A stretch of 64,000 bases of DNA from Chionis minor (GCA_013398295.1 VZSF01010126.1:831113-895112), one strand, 5' to 3'. Numbered from the stretch's first letter, positions 36,786-48,616 are shown. Program-made: numbers and translations. Notes: generated from the sequence alone by a model not told the origin.

Positions 36786-37685
36786 TCTCCACTGCTAGTC
36801 TGTTCTCCAATGTAATTAAATGAATCAGTGATTAAAATTCTCTGCCTGGGCTTGCTGAAAACAATACAATCTGCTTTGTAGCACAGCCTGATGTTTATGA
36901 AATTCCTTCCTCTAAAGGAAATAATACCCAAAGCCATGCTAACATTTGCTAAGGAATTAATAGCTAGAGATGGCATGTTTTCACCGAGTGTATTGGAAGA
37001 CACTTTCTTGGAGGTATCCAGCTCATGCGGTGGTAGCTAGGTTAGCTTAAAGCACACACAATTAGACGCGAGAATTGGAGGGGGGGAAAAAAACCAAAGG
37101 GAATTCAAGGCTCGCTGGAATAATCTGCCACAGCTTGTCAGCTGAACAGGAATCACTAGATACAGAGGCCTCTCTCCGACGCTGTTGCAGACCCACATCC
37201 ACTCTGCTGCCTTACAGGTTATTTGTTTCAGAATTATCTCCCTCTCCCAAGCTGTCGCAAATCTCTTTACCCATGCCTGAGATGGCAAAAGTTGCTAAAA
37301 ATATGCAATGCAAAGGACTACAAGGAAACACACACACATGCAAATGGACCAGAGGAAGGAAGCAGAAAGGCCCGAGGAGTCCCCAGGTCTTCACTTTGTT
37401 CACCACCACGCAGCCCATCTTCAGGGGTGTTTAAGTCTCTTGGGTCTTCCCTCACCCCTGGGCTGGTCTGAGAGCGCACACACAGCCCGTTACTTCATGT
37501 CACTTAATGCAGGATAACATGGAGCTGCAGTAACTCACACCTCTGCCTGCACACTGCAAAATCCAGGCAATAATTCGCAAGGACGAGTTGCCTGGAGAGG
37601 GACATCTGAAAGAATCAGTGGGATGCATATCAGTGAGATGTGGCCTATATCTATTTTGATACAAGGACAACAATATTCAGAGTGA
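36786..37685. other. Unique DNA beside the GC island
   Basis: No recognised gene. The part at about 36800-37000 is rich in AATTA and ATTAA-type cores and might be regulatory. A 119-codon plus frame at 37075-37434 has no known domain. Confidence 0.45.
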
Positions 37686-37870
37686 GTGGTCAAGCTCTGG
37701 GACAGGTTGCCGACACAGGCTGTGAAATCTCCATCCTCGGAGAGTTTCAGAATTCAAATGGAGAAGGTCCCAAGCACGCTGCTCTGATCTCCAAGGTGAC
37801 ACTGCTTTGAGCAGTGGGTTGGACCACATGGATTCCAGAGGTCCCTTTCCTCCAGAATTATTTTCTGATT
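37686..37870 (+). mobile_element. CR1 LINE 3' stub (plus)
   Basis: About 185 bp of diverged CR1. The phrases GGACAGGTTGCCGACACAGG (about 37700-37719), CTGTGAAATCTCCATCCTCG and TTGGACCACATGGATTCCAG, then AGGTCCCTTTCC, follow the normal CR1 3' order. The ATTCTATGATT tail is mostly lost (TTTTCTGATTG only). It is non-coding. Confidence 0.8.
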
Positions 37871-38034
37871 GAACATAGGAATGAGCTGCTGAAGTCATGG
37901 GTTACATCTACACCAGGAAGCAACACCATTGTAGGAAATACTTCTGGTGAGCTGAATTAAATCATCTCAATTATTAGAACAATCCGTGGCATCATTTTGG
38001 ACTGCCCCAGCTAGCAGCCTGCCAAACTATTCAT
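37871..38034. other. Unique spacer
   Basis: Short unique stretch with nothing recognised. Confidence 0.5.
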
Positions 38035-38072
38035 GGGCACAGCTGGGGAGACAGGGCACAGCTGGGGAGACA
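38035..38072. repeat. Perfect 19-bp tandem duplication
   Basis: The unit GGGCACAGCTGGGGAGACA occurs at 38035-38053 and again at 38054-38072 without a mismatch. The identity implies a recent duplication or replication slippage. Confidence 0.93.
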
Positions 38073-39128
38073 TCACACACCTGCAGACACTGTCAATGAA
38101 CAGTTTGCGTGAAGCTAGCTTTTGGAGGCAGCTGAAAGGCTTCAGCTGTCTGGACAGAACTTTTTGCGTCCCAGTTGGCACCATTGCTGGAGAACAGTCC
38201 TGGGCACATTTATTTGCTAGTTTAGGGTAGCGCCAGTGTGGGAATTACACATGTATTCCTAGGAGTCCTTCCCAAGACTTTGAAGTGGTACTGCAGTCTT
38301 TATATACAATAAATAGATTTCTTGAGCTTATCACAGGACATTACATTCCATAGATTCATTACTTCTTTTCTTCTTTGAGCAAACACCCTGTGCTTCTCTT
38401 TTACGGAGAGACTCAGAAAGGTTGGCACACATCACACAACAGACAGGTCTAGCACCTAGCTAACTTGCTATTCTAGAAGGGCACAGGATTCCCCTAAGTC
38501 CTCTGGTATATCTGCCAATCCAATGAGGGTATCTTAGATATCCCAGAGCATCCAAAATGATGCAAGGTTCTCCTGTTTATGCAACTGGATCCTATCCTTG
38601 GTTCTAGAGAGACTTGGTTCCAAAAGACACAACAGAATGGGAAGCATGTCACATAAACCAAAAGGAAATAAGGGTATCTAAAATGAAGTGCAGCAATGTA
38701 CAATGGAAACTGTATGAAGCATGTACTGTTCAGATGGACAGACCCCTCTTTGGCTATACAGCTGTGGAGAACAAAGAACATATCTCAGTCCTTTGCCAAC
38801 ATAATGTAGTGTGGCATTAGAGTAAAGCAACAATTTTATTGGATCTTGTTATTCTAGACAGGAAAATGTTTTACTAGCCCATCCGCTAAACTAATGAAGT
38901 TCTCCTGTGTTGTCCTGCAAACGCAACTTTTAATCTTAAGAGGTACCTTTCATGAGATGCAGACTTCTGCCCCAAGGAGGGAAAAGCTATTCCAGTTTCT
39001 TGAGCAGGAACCATCAGCCATTCTGGCAGAGAAGCAGAACTATTCATGGCATTGTTCTGCAGACAGGATTTGTCAATAAGTGATCTGCAGGCAAAGCAAA
39101 TGATTGCAAAATAGATTTGGCTCAGGTT
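38073..39128. other. Unique non-coding DNA
   Basis: No gene or mobile element recognised. Frames are up to 95 codons, with none of known family. Confidence 0.5.
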
Positions 39129-39148
39129 AAAACAAACAAACAAACAAA
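39129..39148. repeat. (AAAC)n microsatellite
   Basis: Four to five AAAC units in a row. Confidence 0.85.
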
Positions 39149-40349
39149 TTCAGATTCTTGCCAAAACAGGCAGTATTAAAAATTCTATTCAAGTCTAATG
39201 ACATGTTCCATTAAACCCCAAAAGCAAATGTTTTGGTTTTAAGCACTTGTTAAGAAAATAAAGGAAAGGACAGACTAGATTCACAAAGCTGCTGCTATCT
39301 CACTTCCTTAGCTCTGTCCCAGAGTTCCTCCAAAATGCCTCAGCTCTGATTCACCAAAGATCTTTCCTTTAATTCATCTCTGCAGAGGTGGGTTTGCCTT
39401 CATTTCACAGAGCAATGCCCAGAACACCAGGTTTGTTATTGACAGGGGAGAGGACTTGCTCTGAGCCTCCCTTTTTAGTAATCTTCCACCTTGCATAAAT
39501 AATTAAAGGTCCAGTGCAGCAGCAGTTAACACCTTCCAGGTGAGTACCTAATCCACCAAGTGAGAGAGACATCCTTCCTCATGCTCTGCTTTTTGAACCA
39601 AAGCTTGTTTGCTTTACCTACTAAAGGGTACCGAGTCCCTTTTTAGGAGAAATGAGAGAAAAGCACCCTTTTCTTTCATGAGTCATTTGAGCAGATCACC
39701 CAGTTCTGCAGAACTTTTGTTCTCATATAACTGGAAAAAGACAGTCTTGGAGTTACCTGACATTCTGCATGAAATAAGAGATCTACTTTCCTACTGCATT
39801 ATGGTATTACTAAAACCGTTCTTTTGACCTGTTTTTATATTTTTATGTTCTGCTATAGAGTTATTGATCCCATGGTTTGGCTAAGTAATTCAACAGGGAG
39901 TAAAAGGCCTTTAAAGTTTCTGTGAGGGTCTTCACTCTTCCAGCCAGCTATTAATTCAAAGGAAACATTTTCCTTTTTAGTTATGCCTTAGATAACCTGT
40001 AGATGACCTTTACAGTTCAGATCACTTAATTTTTTTGTATTTCTTGTACAGCCTCAGGTTTATCCATCTGCATTACAAAACCCACAAAGACATTTTTGGT
40101 TTCCCAGTCCTTAAATGCTATTACTCCATATCACATAAATGTAATGCACCATTTAGCATCACCAAAGTCTATAGAAACAAGGAACTCCTTCTAATTGCAT
40201 TTTTAAAAAAACAGCTTTCAAAGGAAATAAAGTTGGTGAGAGGCATGAGATGTAATTGGATAATTCAGCTGCAGCACACTACACTGCAATTCAAGAAATT
40301 CCCCAACTCAGCCAATATTACCCAGTAATTAAAAATATCAATCACTTCT
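39149..40349. other. Unique non-coding DNA
   Basis: No recognised gene. A 97-codon frame at 40035-40328 (+) has no known domain. Confidence 0.5.
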
Positions 40350-40900
40350 GCATTCCTTTGTCATGCAGGGACAGGTTGAAACTTTAGATACCTATATTCC
40401 TAGAGGTATAAACCACAATACCGATGGTAATGTTGTCTTGAGTTTCCATGGAAACAGTGTTTATGGCATTGCAGTGTTATCAGGGAAAAAAATGAGTTAT
40501 AAATAATAAAGAGGCTAATGTTGTTTCCCTTGGTCTTGCTGAACAGCTTCAGGCACTGAGACAGATGAATTGGATAGAAATGGAAGACAGCAGCTGTAAC
40601 ACCAATGCTTATTATCGGCCGTGCTTTATTACTGGAAAGCCTACATTACCGCTAAAGCTTCGTAATGCGATGGTGCCAAATTACTTTTTATTAACTATTA
40701 TAACCACTAAAGATCTAGCTTCCTTAGAAATAATTGCCTATGCTATTTTCACTCTAGTAATTTGCAGAATTCTAACTTGTCTTTTCAATATGATTCAACC
40801 TCGGTTTGCATTTTGCTCATCTGTTCTCCGTATTTCAACTAGAAGCAGATTTTTGTTTGTTTATACCTCTTGTTCTGGATTCCCATAGGCTTTACAGAAT
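40350..40900. other. Candidate conserved non-coding segment
   Basis: This repeat-free tract has the mixed, low-CpG but complex composition often seen in vertebrate conserved non-coding elements, with many TAAT/ATTA cores (for example near 40610, 40655, 40690, 40730 and 40760). A 107-codon frame (40565-40888, +) runs through it but shows no domain. The call rests on texture only. I cannot test conservation from a single sequence. Confidence 0.25.
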
Positions 40901-42232
40901 ATCACTCTTACAACTACTTTATTTTTGTTGATATGCAAAACTCCACATAAATATATATTACCCCAAAGCTAGGCAACTCTCCCTTGTAACATAAATGGGT
41001 CACTTTGTAGAGGCAGTGCTTTTTATCCATTTCTGTCATGTTATTTAGTAAAAACAAGTGGGCCTAAGCTATGGCACACTAAAATGTTGGTACGTAATTG
41101 ACCCAGCTGTCAGAAGCTCACGGCGCTCAGCGCTTTCTGCACTTTTTGTAATTTTGACAACTGGCGCAACAGAGGTCGCTCCTGTGAAACATTCAGTATC
41201 GTCAAGCCCTGCTGAAGTCATGGGTAATTGAAAGCATTCCACACTTCACGGAAGGCCTTCAGGACAATCACACATTCACATGGATGACTTAATCACTTCA
41301 AGGAGGAGGTAGGCATCCATGTCATAAATAAGCTGAGCTACTTGCCAGTTAGTTTTCATCTGATGCTGAGGGAATCTAAGAAGTTTCAGCATAGTAGGAC
41401 CCAATCCAGACAAAACAGGTTAGAAGGACTGTATCCCTCCTTCCCCACTGCTTTAATATCTTATTATACCTTTAGGAGTCCCCTCATATTACCAATGCTT
41501 CTATTTGCAGTGTAAAGCCCAGGATCAAAGTCCATCTGTATTTCAGAAAAGAGATTTTAAGAAAGGTTTCACATTTCTTACAAGGGTTTCTTAACAGCTA
41601 CTTTTAATTGCTGGTATGAACGAGGTCTCTCTTGAGATCTGGCAAAGTTAGCACTCTTAATAAAAATGTTTCAATGTTCTTTGGACCCAAGAGACAAGGG
41701 CAACTTCATCTGCTTATTAGAACATTCAGCCCTGCAATTACAGTGAGTGCAATTAATGAAGTCCCTATGTCCACATAAATAGCCACGTTCTCTAAGTTTG
41801 GATCCCATTTCAGACTTTGCAATTCAGTCTCATCACTAATTGTTTTCTACAGCATCACTCCCTATGAAATGAATGTTCTATTTTGGTGTTTTGTCTCTTG
41901 TACTAGCCAGGAGCCAGGTCTTCAGAGAAACTTCATAATGAACAGTAATAAAAAAAAAATCACAAAGGAAACCCCTGCCTAAGCCTGCAGTAACAATTGT
42001 TGCTTCATGCTTGTGAGTTTCTTTTAACTCTTTTAAAAAACTTGTTTTCAAACTGGGTACCTCATAGACAGCATTATTTTTTATCTGTCTTCTATATTTA
42101 CTTTCAAACTCTTGATCTAAATAATACTTTGCCTAAGGACTCCACCAGTTAATTATGGATTGTGAATGAAAATTTGTTCAATCTGTGTATCTTAAAAACC
42201 CCTAAAAAACATTAAAAAATGTTGAGACAGGC
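40901..42232. other. Unique non-coding DNA
   Basis: No gene or mobile element recognised. Confidence 0.5.
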
Positions 42233-42838
42233 TTAAATGCACAAAGGTTTCTTTGCCAGGTCCATAGCTGGTGGCATGCAATAGACTTTAGTTATTAAAG
42301 TTACTTTTGGGGAAAAACAAAAAAACAAAAGGAGAAAGCGATTCTCACCCTGGTGGCAATCCCTTTCCATGAGAAAGCTGACAAGAGAGACATAACAGCC
42401 CTTCAGGATCTGCAAGCGCAAGGCAACAAGAACATCCGCACAAAAGCAGCAGCAGCAAAGCACTCCCACAGCAGCTTCAGCATGCCCAGGTGACAGCTCA
42501 CACCGCGGCGAGTGAAAGGCAGCCGGCAGCATTAGAGGGTAAGGGCTGCAGAGTTGCAAAGGGAAGCCCCTGGGTATCACAAAAGTTCGGGCACTTGAGG
42601 AACTGAGAAACAGTTTAAAACATTCAAGGGGGAAAAAAGGCCTAACGCTCAGAAGGGGACGTGACGGTGGCATTTCTCTTGGCGGCATGTGTGCTTTATT
42701 TGCATCACCACTTGATGTGACTGGTACCCGACTTGAGAACTCCCTGCTAGCTTTTCCTATGGCTGATGGAAATTCCCTAGCAAAATTTACAGGCAGCACT
42801 GATGCAAGCAAGATCTGTACCAACTTATAGCAATTCAT
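42233..42838 (-). other. Unexplained 201-codon open frame
   Basis: This is one of the two longest open frames in the window and lies outside any recognised repeat. The product would have a Cys-rich hydrophobic patch in its middle (VLCCCCFC) and no signal, repeat or domain that I can name. Part of the region (about 42450-42560) is GC-richer, which lowers stop frequency. On the opposite strand a splice-donor-like AGAGG|GTAAGG lies at about 42534-42544. There is not enough to call a gene. It may be chance or part of a non-coding exon. Confidence 0.25.
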
Positions 42839-45353
42839 TTGGATTGCAGTGGCAGTCAGGGGCTTCTTAGCAGGATCAGACCCGTTATAAGTATGCCTTG
42901 AAGAAGACTATAAGATAAGAAACTTGTCCAACATAGACACAAAGACACACATTTAGTTCCACGCCTAAGCTGTTAAAAGATCAGCTTTAGAACTGTAAGC
43001 TATTAATACACGTGGTCTTTCCTTCCCGTAGGTACAAATTAAATGTAGTGTTCCCAAATTGCATTTGCAAATATTTGCATGGGCTTGCACAACTTCCTGA
43101 ATTAGTCAACTTCATGTTTCTTCAGAGTTAGGCTAGAAGTTTGTGTTTGAAATGCTAATGCAGTGAAGGTGAGAAAATTTATGAACTGCCTGGTATTAAT
43201 GTACCTGGCTACAATGATCACAAGTTTTTCTAACAGCTCACTGAAATCAATGGATTGTTGCAGTCCTTCTTTTGCCTGTAGCAAAACCCCAGCTATAGCA
43301 GTGAGAGGTTTCTGCCTTTGCAATGTAGTGATTCCATTTCATTGCTCACAGCAAATTAAAAATATTTTTTATGAATGTTAGTTAAAGGAGAAAACCAATA
43401 ATGATTCAGACTCTTGGCCTCTTCAGTGAGTTGTCAGGATTCTTTTGGAGGATTATTACATTGGCAGGATTGCTTAGCAAATCCATCAAAAATACACACA
43501 AAGCTTTCTCACCACAATTTATTTTTTAAACAGATGCCAGATTTGTGCTCTTATAGCCATATCCAGATGCCTAAATTTAGAAATGAAAGCTGTGCATATC
43601 CTGCAGCTTCTGCAGAAGGAAAGGACAGGTAAGAAGTGCCTTTTTTTCCTTTCTTTTTAAAAAAAAATGTCAAGGTGGCCTGCTACCAGCAATGCCTAAA
43701 TATGGATTTGGGAGTTGCAAAGACCACCATCATTAGAAGACAGACTGGTTTCATCAACAAAGTATACATATTTCTGTTATTCGGAACTGTAGGATTCCAG
43801 TTCCCCTTTCAGCACCCAGTGAATGGGCCTGGACAAGTATTTCACTATGTGGATCCTGAGGTGCCCTTTGCCCCTTTCTAAAAGAAGTGGCAGATGATAG
43901 ACATTTCCCCATGGTCTAGAAGGAGCTTTCCAGTTACTTTGCCATCTCCAAAACTAGCCTTTTTTTATTAGGCTTACCGCCAGACCTGTGATTTAGGTCT
44001 CATGGAAGAGATTGGAAAGCAAATAGTCTATAATGTCATCAGATTAAATGTACTACCACGTCTTTTAGACAGATGACAAACACTTTCTCTGCAATCAGTA
44101 ACATCTATTTCTGCATGAATTTTTCCTTACTAAAGGTCATAGAAGTTTAAGAAGATAGAGTTAAAATTTATTTTATATCTTTAAGGTCAATGTATTTTCT
44201 TTCAATAATGTGGAAAAGCAACGTAGCTCCATGCAGTTGTAATTATGTAAATTATTTCTGTACCATATAATATTTGGAACTTATTATCTGAGTGAAAGAG
44301 GGAAAATTCTACCTCTTTCTCCAACAGTAGAGCTAACATGCTCTTATCAAGATTGTTAGTGGTATCTTGGAGCCCTCTAGCTCACAGTTTTTTCATGATG
44401 TTTTGAGATCTATTACAGCACTGCTAATTGTGTTTTGAAACATTGATTTTAGGAAAGAGATGGAGTGTACTACATTAGAAAGCATTTGAGTCTTGGCAAA
44501 AATATTCTGCATATACTGGAAATGAAGTCAAGATTGACTTGTACTTGTACCCCATGGGGAAAGCATAAACACTTGTTAATTATAGAGGAAGCTAACCACC
44601 AAGGTAGCTGGGGACGCAAATTCATATTTCCAAACAAAGAAAACTAAACATTTGCTTACACAACCCCACCAGAGAAAGGGCTGTGCAGATCTCTCTGCAT
44701 TAAATGAGCTTTCTCCCCAAGGCAAACGAACACAGTTGGCAGCCCAGCACCACTTGGAGACACAGGAATGAGACAAGCTGATTGAACAGGAAAGTGTAAC
44801 CCTGTCTTCTCATGGTCAGCCCCTTTACTACCCTTCGTGCCACCACAGCAAGGCCACACTGCCACATCCCAGCTCTGCAAGCAGACTCATGAGGTGCTGA
44901 GGTTTCCTGCAGCCCTTGTGTCTCTTACTGTCTTCTCTGTTAAAAGAATAGTGAACTGGGGTAGGAAAGGAAAACTTTTCAAAAAAGTTTTAGCCTGTGG
45001 TCAAGGGAGGACTATGTAACTCATTCAGTGCTGCTTACCCAGCGTGTGCTGTTGCCTCCATGTTAGTCAGGCTACTCCTTTTGGGCAGCTTGCACTCCTA
45101 GTCCTTTTTCCCTGCCAATATCCATGAAAAATCCTGGGGCCATTGCAAGTCCCAAGGGTTATGCCCATAGCATGGCCTCAAGAACCCATCCCATTTAATT
45201 GTTAGCATGTTTATGTGCCAACAAAGATTTAACTTCTTGCCAGCTTTCTCTCCCACAGACCAGGCACCTGAGCAACCTTCACAGGAGAGCAAGGACCCAG
45301 CAGAGGTCATACATTGTACCCAGCAAACCACATGGGTGATTCCACTCTGTTTT
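42839..45353. other. Unique non-coding DNA
   Basis: About 2.5 kb without a recognised gene or repeat. Frames are at most 81 codons and none shows a domain. Confidence 0.5.
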
Positions 45354-45398
45354 GGAGGAGAGGAGAGGAGAGGAGAGGAGAGGAGAGGAGAGGAGAGG
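45354..45398. repeat. (GGAGA)9 pentanucleotide array
   Basis: Nine perfect GGAGA units. The array resumes at 45496-45513 after a CR1 stub and one ambiguous base. Confidence 0.93.
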
Positions 45399-45407
45399 TT
45401 TTGTTTT

Positions 45408-45494
45408 CAGTTGGAAGGTACCTACAACAACTGTCTAGTCCAACTGCCTGACCTCTTCAGGGCTGAACAAAAGTTAAAGCACATTGTCCAAATG
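45408..45494 (-). mobile_element. CR1 LINE 3' stub between two pentamer arrays
   Basis: About 87 bp of reverse-oriented CR1: GTTGGAAGGTACCTACAACA, then GTCTAGTCCAACTGCCTGAC and TCAGGGCTGAACAAAAGTTA. The outer CR1 tail is replaced by the GGAGA array. The CR1 end that would be expected next stops at the ambiguous base at 45495. Confidence 0.8.
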
Positions 45495-45513
45495 NAGAGG
45501 AGAGGAGAGGAGA
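45495..45513. repeat. Ambiguous base plus second GGAGA tract
   Basis: The only N in the window is at 45495, directly before a further AGAGG-type run of about 18 bp. It marks an unresolved base at a repeat boundary and possibly a collapsed or misjoined array. Confidence 0.85.
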
Positions 45514-46073
45514 AGTGCACAAGAACAAGCTGTGCCCTGCCATTGGTCCCAGAGGCAGAGAAAGGCCCAGCCTCATTATGTTTGCTACCACAGACACAGA
45601 GACATTAGTAGAGTGAATTTGAGCTCAACATCTGAAAAAGGAGCAACAGAAACATCTTGACCTCCACCCCTGCTCATTAGTTTAGAGCTGCTGGAAACAC
45701 CCAAAAAGTAGACATGAATCCAGTTTCTATTCAAGCTGCATAATAAAAACTAAAATCTGCATATGCAGTTCTTTTTCCACAGGATTTTTACTTGTAGCAG
45801 AAAACCTGTAAGAATATGAAGCAGCTTGTCTGATAGCTGCTCAAATCCTGTTTTTAGTGACAATCTGTACAGCTGTGTTAGAGGCAGTAAATAGAAGACT
45901 CTGATGTGCCTCTTGGATCATAACTGGAATATAAATAACTGTTTGCTCTAGTCAGATGCTTTCTGCACAGTGGACATTAATTAAGATCAGAAAAATAGTA
46001 GGCTTTGAATGTAAGAGGAACAAATGCGCGCTTAGTACTTCTAGAACAGTAAAAGAAGGGATTGAAATAAAAC
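45514..46073. other. Unique non-coding DNA
   Basis: Nothing recognised. Confidence 0.5.
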
Positions 46074-46107
46074 TATATATATATATAAATATATAAATAT
46101 ATATATA
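46074..46107. repeat. (TA)n AT-rich microsatellite
   Basis: TA units interrupted by two AAATATA breaks, about 34 bp in total. Confidence 0.88.
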
Positions 46108-47631
46108 AAAAACTAGAATGATAGATTATTCTGTGTTGTATATGCTAAGTGAAAATATGGAAATAGGTAGAGCTCTCGGGCTCAATGCACAAATGTCTTT
46201 GTATAGTTATTTGTTTTCTTATTTATAGTATTCACAAAGGATTGTAGTGCATAAGATTACTGCAGCTAGACAAAGCAAAGCCTTGCTGCATTAGCACACG
46301 ACAGCATGCTACCTGGGCTGAACAGGAGTGAGTCTGATGAACTGGGCGAGTGAAAACCCATTGCACTAGCTTATAGCGAGGCTGGTATGGTGGAATGGGT
46401 AAACCCAATGTTGTGTTAGCTTGAGATAACACTGGGAGAAGTAGATCAGTGAAATTCACCCGGTTTAGCACAATGTTCAGAATGAGCCAGGCAGGGCAGC
46501 TGAGTTTAGGCAAGAGATGTATTCCCCAGTTCCCAGTTTTTATAAAATCAAAAATACACCTGTATTACTATTGATTGAAAAAGGAGGCAGGGGAGTAGGG
46601 ACAGGAGAGAGAGATGAAGAAGGAAATGAGGGAAATAAAAAAAGGTCAAAGACTAAAGCAAAAAGTTTTCAGAGGCTCACACAGATGTAGAGGATGCAAG
46701 GAAGGTTTACCCTCAGTCCAGATGATAAATGATATCGCAAAAGGGAAATGTGACAGGAGTGGAAAGATTACAAGTCAAAATACAAGGGCACTGTTAATAA
46801 TTTATTTCATTGCCCTGTGTTTTCTTTTCAAAATTGCAAACCCTTCTCTTAACCTTCACTTTGACAGAATAAAGAAAACTGATTCCTTCTATCCCTAAGT
46901 CTCATCTATTAAAAAAGCCAACTCTCAATGAGACAACAAGTGAAAAGGTCCCCCATTCTTCTGAGCAGTGAGTTGAACAGAGTGAATAGGCAAACTCGCA
47001 GAGGGCTTTTCATTCGGCAAGCATTCGGAAAGCCTAGAAAACTGGGGCGCGTATTTCACACTCCTCTACAAAGGCTTGTTTGGGTCTGGGAACACTGGCA
47101 GTCATGCTGTCAAGATAAATCCCTTTTGGCAGCTGATAACTAACACAGACCTGAAGAGTTGCATTGTGTCTGTGAACCCCAGAATTAAACACTCTCAATA
47201 CCTGTCAGAAACAGAATAAATTTTTCTGAGCTAAGGCCAGATACAGCTGAGCAAAGCCCAGCTAATTGCAAGCATCTGCAGGCAAAGAGGCCACAAATCA
47301 CCCACCTAGTTTGCTTACACCTATCACCAGTGTCATCCTCAGGTATCTTTCAGTAGGAGGCATGTACCAGCTTCCCACCATTACTTCTAATGTAAGCATC
47401 ATTCAGCATGGGTTCAGTTCCCTTCCAAACCACTCTCTGCTAAGAGTATAGAGACAATAATACAGTTCTTAATAACAAAATGTTATATAAATAAATATTG
47501 ATAAACAAGTGAAGGGAAAATTAGTGATACATTCTACTAACATTAAGGAGAAGTTTGTATGGACAGCATAACTTTTTTCTGTACAGCATATCTTAATTAT
47601 CCACTGAGATTCTCAGATGAATTTGACATAC
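46108..47631. other. Unique non-coding DNA
   Basis: No gene recognised. Frames reach 94 codons without a known domain. It ends at CATAC, the possible 5' target site of LTR B2. Confidence 0.5.
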
Positions 47632-47934
47632 TGTGTTGGGTTTACATGGCCAGGTGTTGGTAGTGGGGACAGTGCAGGGGTGGCCTCTGTGAGAAAAGAC
47701 CAGGAGCTGCATCCAGGTTGGACAAATCTAGTTCCAGCGGGCTGCAAGATGGACCCTCTGCTGAGCCTCTGTGATAACATATTTAGGAAAGGGTAAAAAA
47801 TGTTGCACAGCAGCTGTAAGAATGAGGAGTGGGGAAAAATAGGGGAGAAACAGCCCTGCAGGCACCAAGGTGAGTGAAGAAGGAAAGGAAGTAGGTGCTC
47901 CAGGTGCCATAGCAGAATCCCCTGAAGCCCGTGG

Positions 47935-48232
47935 AGATGACAATGGTGAAGTAGGTTCTCCCCTATAATCCATGGAGGACCACAGTAGAGTAGATATCCA
48001 CCCTGCAGCCCATGGAGGCCACCACACCAGAGCAGGTGGACGTATCCTGAAGGAAGCTGCAGCCTGTGGATAGCCCATGCTGGAGCAGGTTTTCTGGCAA
48101 GAGCTGTGGCCCATGGGAGACCCATGCTGGAGCAGTTCTTGAAGAACTGCAGCGTGTGGGAAGGACCCACATTGAAGCAGTTTGTAAAGAACTGTAGATC
48201 ATGGGAGAGATCTCATGCTGGAGCAGGAGAAC
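47935..48232 (+). repeat. Imperfect tandem array inside LTR B2 (about 7 units)
   Basis: About seven diverged units of 38-54 bp. Each begins near a CAGCC(C/T)(A/G)TGG phrase, contains GACCCATGCTGGAGCAGG or a variant, and often ends with GAAGAACTG. The sister LTR at 24037 shows about four units in the same place. The array lies downstream of the promoter-like site and upstream of the polyadenylation signal. Confidence 0.75.
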
Positions 48233-48425
48233 AACAAGAGGAGGAAGGAGCTACAGAGACAAAGTGCTATGAACTGACCACAACCCCCTTTCCACTGCGC
48301 CAGTCAGGGAGAAGGAGATGTAAGAGTCAGAAATGAAGGAGTGAAGTTGAGCCTGGGGAAAAGTGGGAGGAGGGATTTTTGGTTTTGGTTTTGGTTTTGT
48401 TTCTCACTATCCATTTTTAGCTGGC

Positions 48426-48431
48426 AATAAA
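48426..48431 (+). terminator. LTR B2 polyadenylation signal AATAAA
   Basis: A canonical signal in the same context as in LTR B1, about 20 bp before the shared 28-base block. Confidence 0.65.
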
Positions 48432-48616
48432 TTAAATTAATCTTCCCTACGTTGAGTCTGTTTTGCCTGTGACAGTAATTGGTAAGCAATCTCCCTATCT
48501 TTATCTCAACCCGTGAACTTTTTCATCTTATTTTCTCCCTCTGTCCTGTTGAGGAGGGAGAGTGAGAAAGCAGTTTGGTGGGCATCTGGCAGGCAGCCAA
48601 GGCCAAATGCACCACA

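Larger units (their letters stand above)
47632..48616 (+). mobile_element. Solo LTR B2 (same family as B1)
   Basis: A 985-bp solitary LTR. It starts TGTGTTGGGTTTACATGGCC and ends AAATGCACCACA. Family identity with the LTR at 24037-24942 rests on matching ends, a TATTTAGG-type promoter site at about 47781, the same polyadenylation signal (48426-48431) and the identical 28-base block at 48451-48478. The flanking pentamers are CATAC (47627-47631) and CATTT (48617-48621), so only three of five bases match. This points to an older insertion with mutated flanks, or to a slightly misplaced end. The extra length relative to B1 is at least partly explained by more units in the internal tandem array. 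The minus-strand frames of 185 and 128 codons here are antisense shadows of that array. Confidence 0.88.

Noticed and set aside
36398..37003. 201-codon minus-strand frame as a gene
   Set aside because: Its middle lies in the GC-rich island where stops are rare, and the predicted Pro/Gly/Cys-rich text looks compositional. It is kept only as part of the island finding.
47613..48170. 185-codon minus-strand frame as a gene
   Set aside because: It is antisense to LTR B2, and its Leu/His/Gln-rich repetition comes from the tandem array.
47935..48232. CRISPR-like array
   Set aside because: The units are diverged and have no constant repeat with unique spacers. They lie inside a retroviral LTR in vertebrate DNA.
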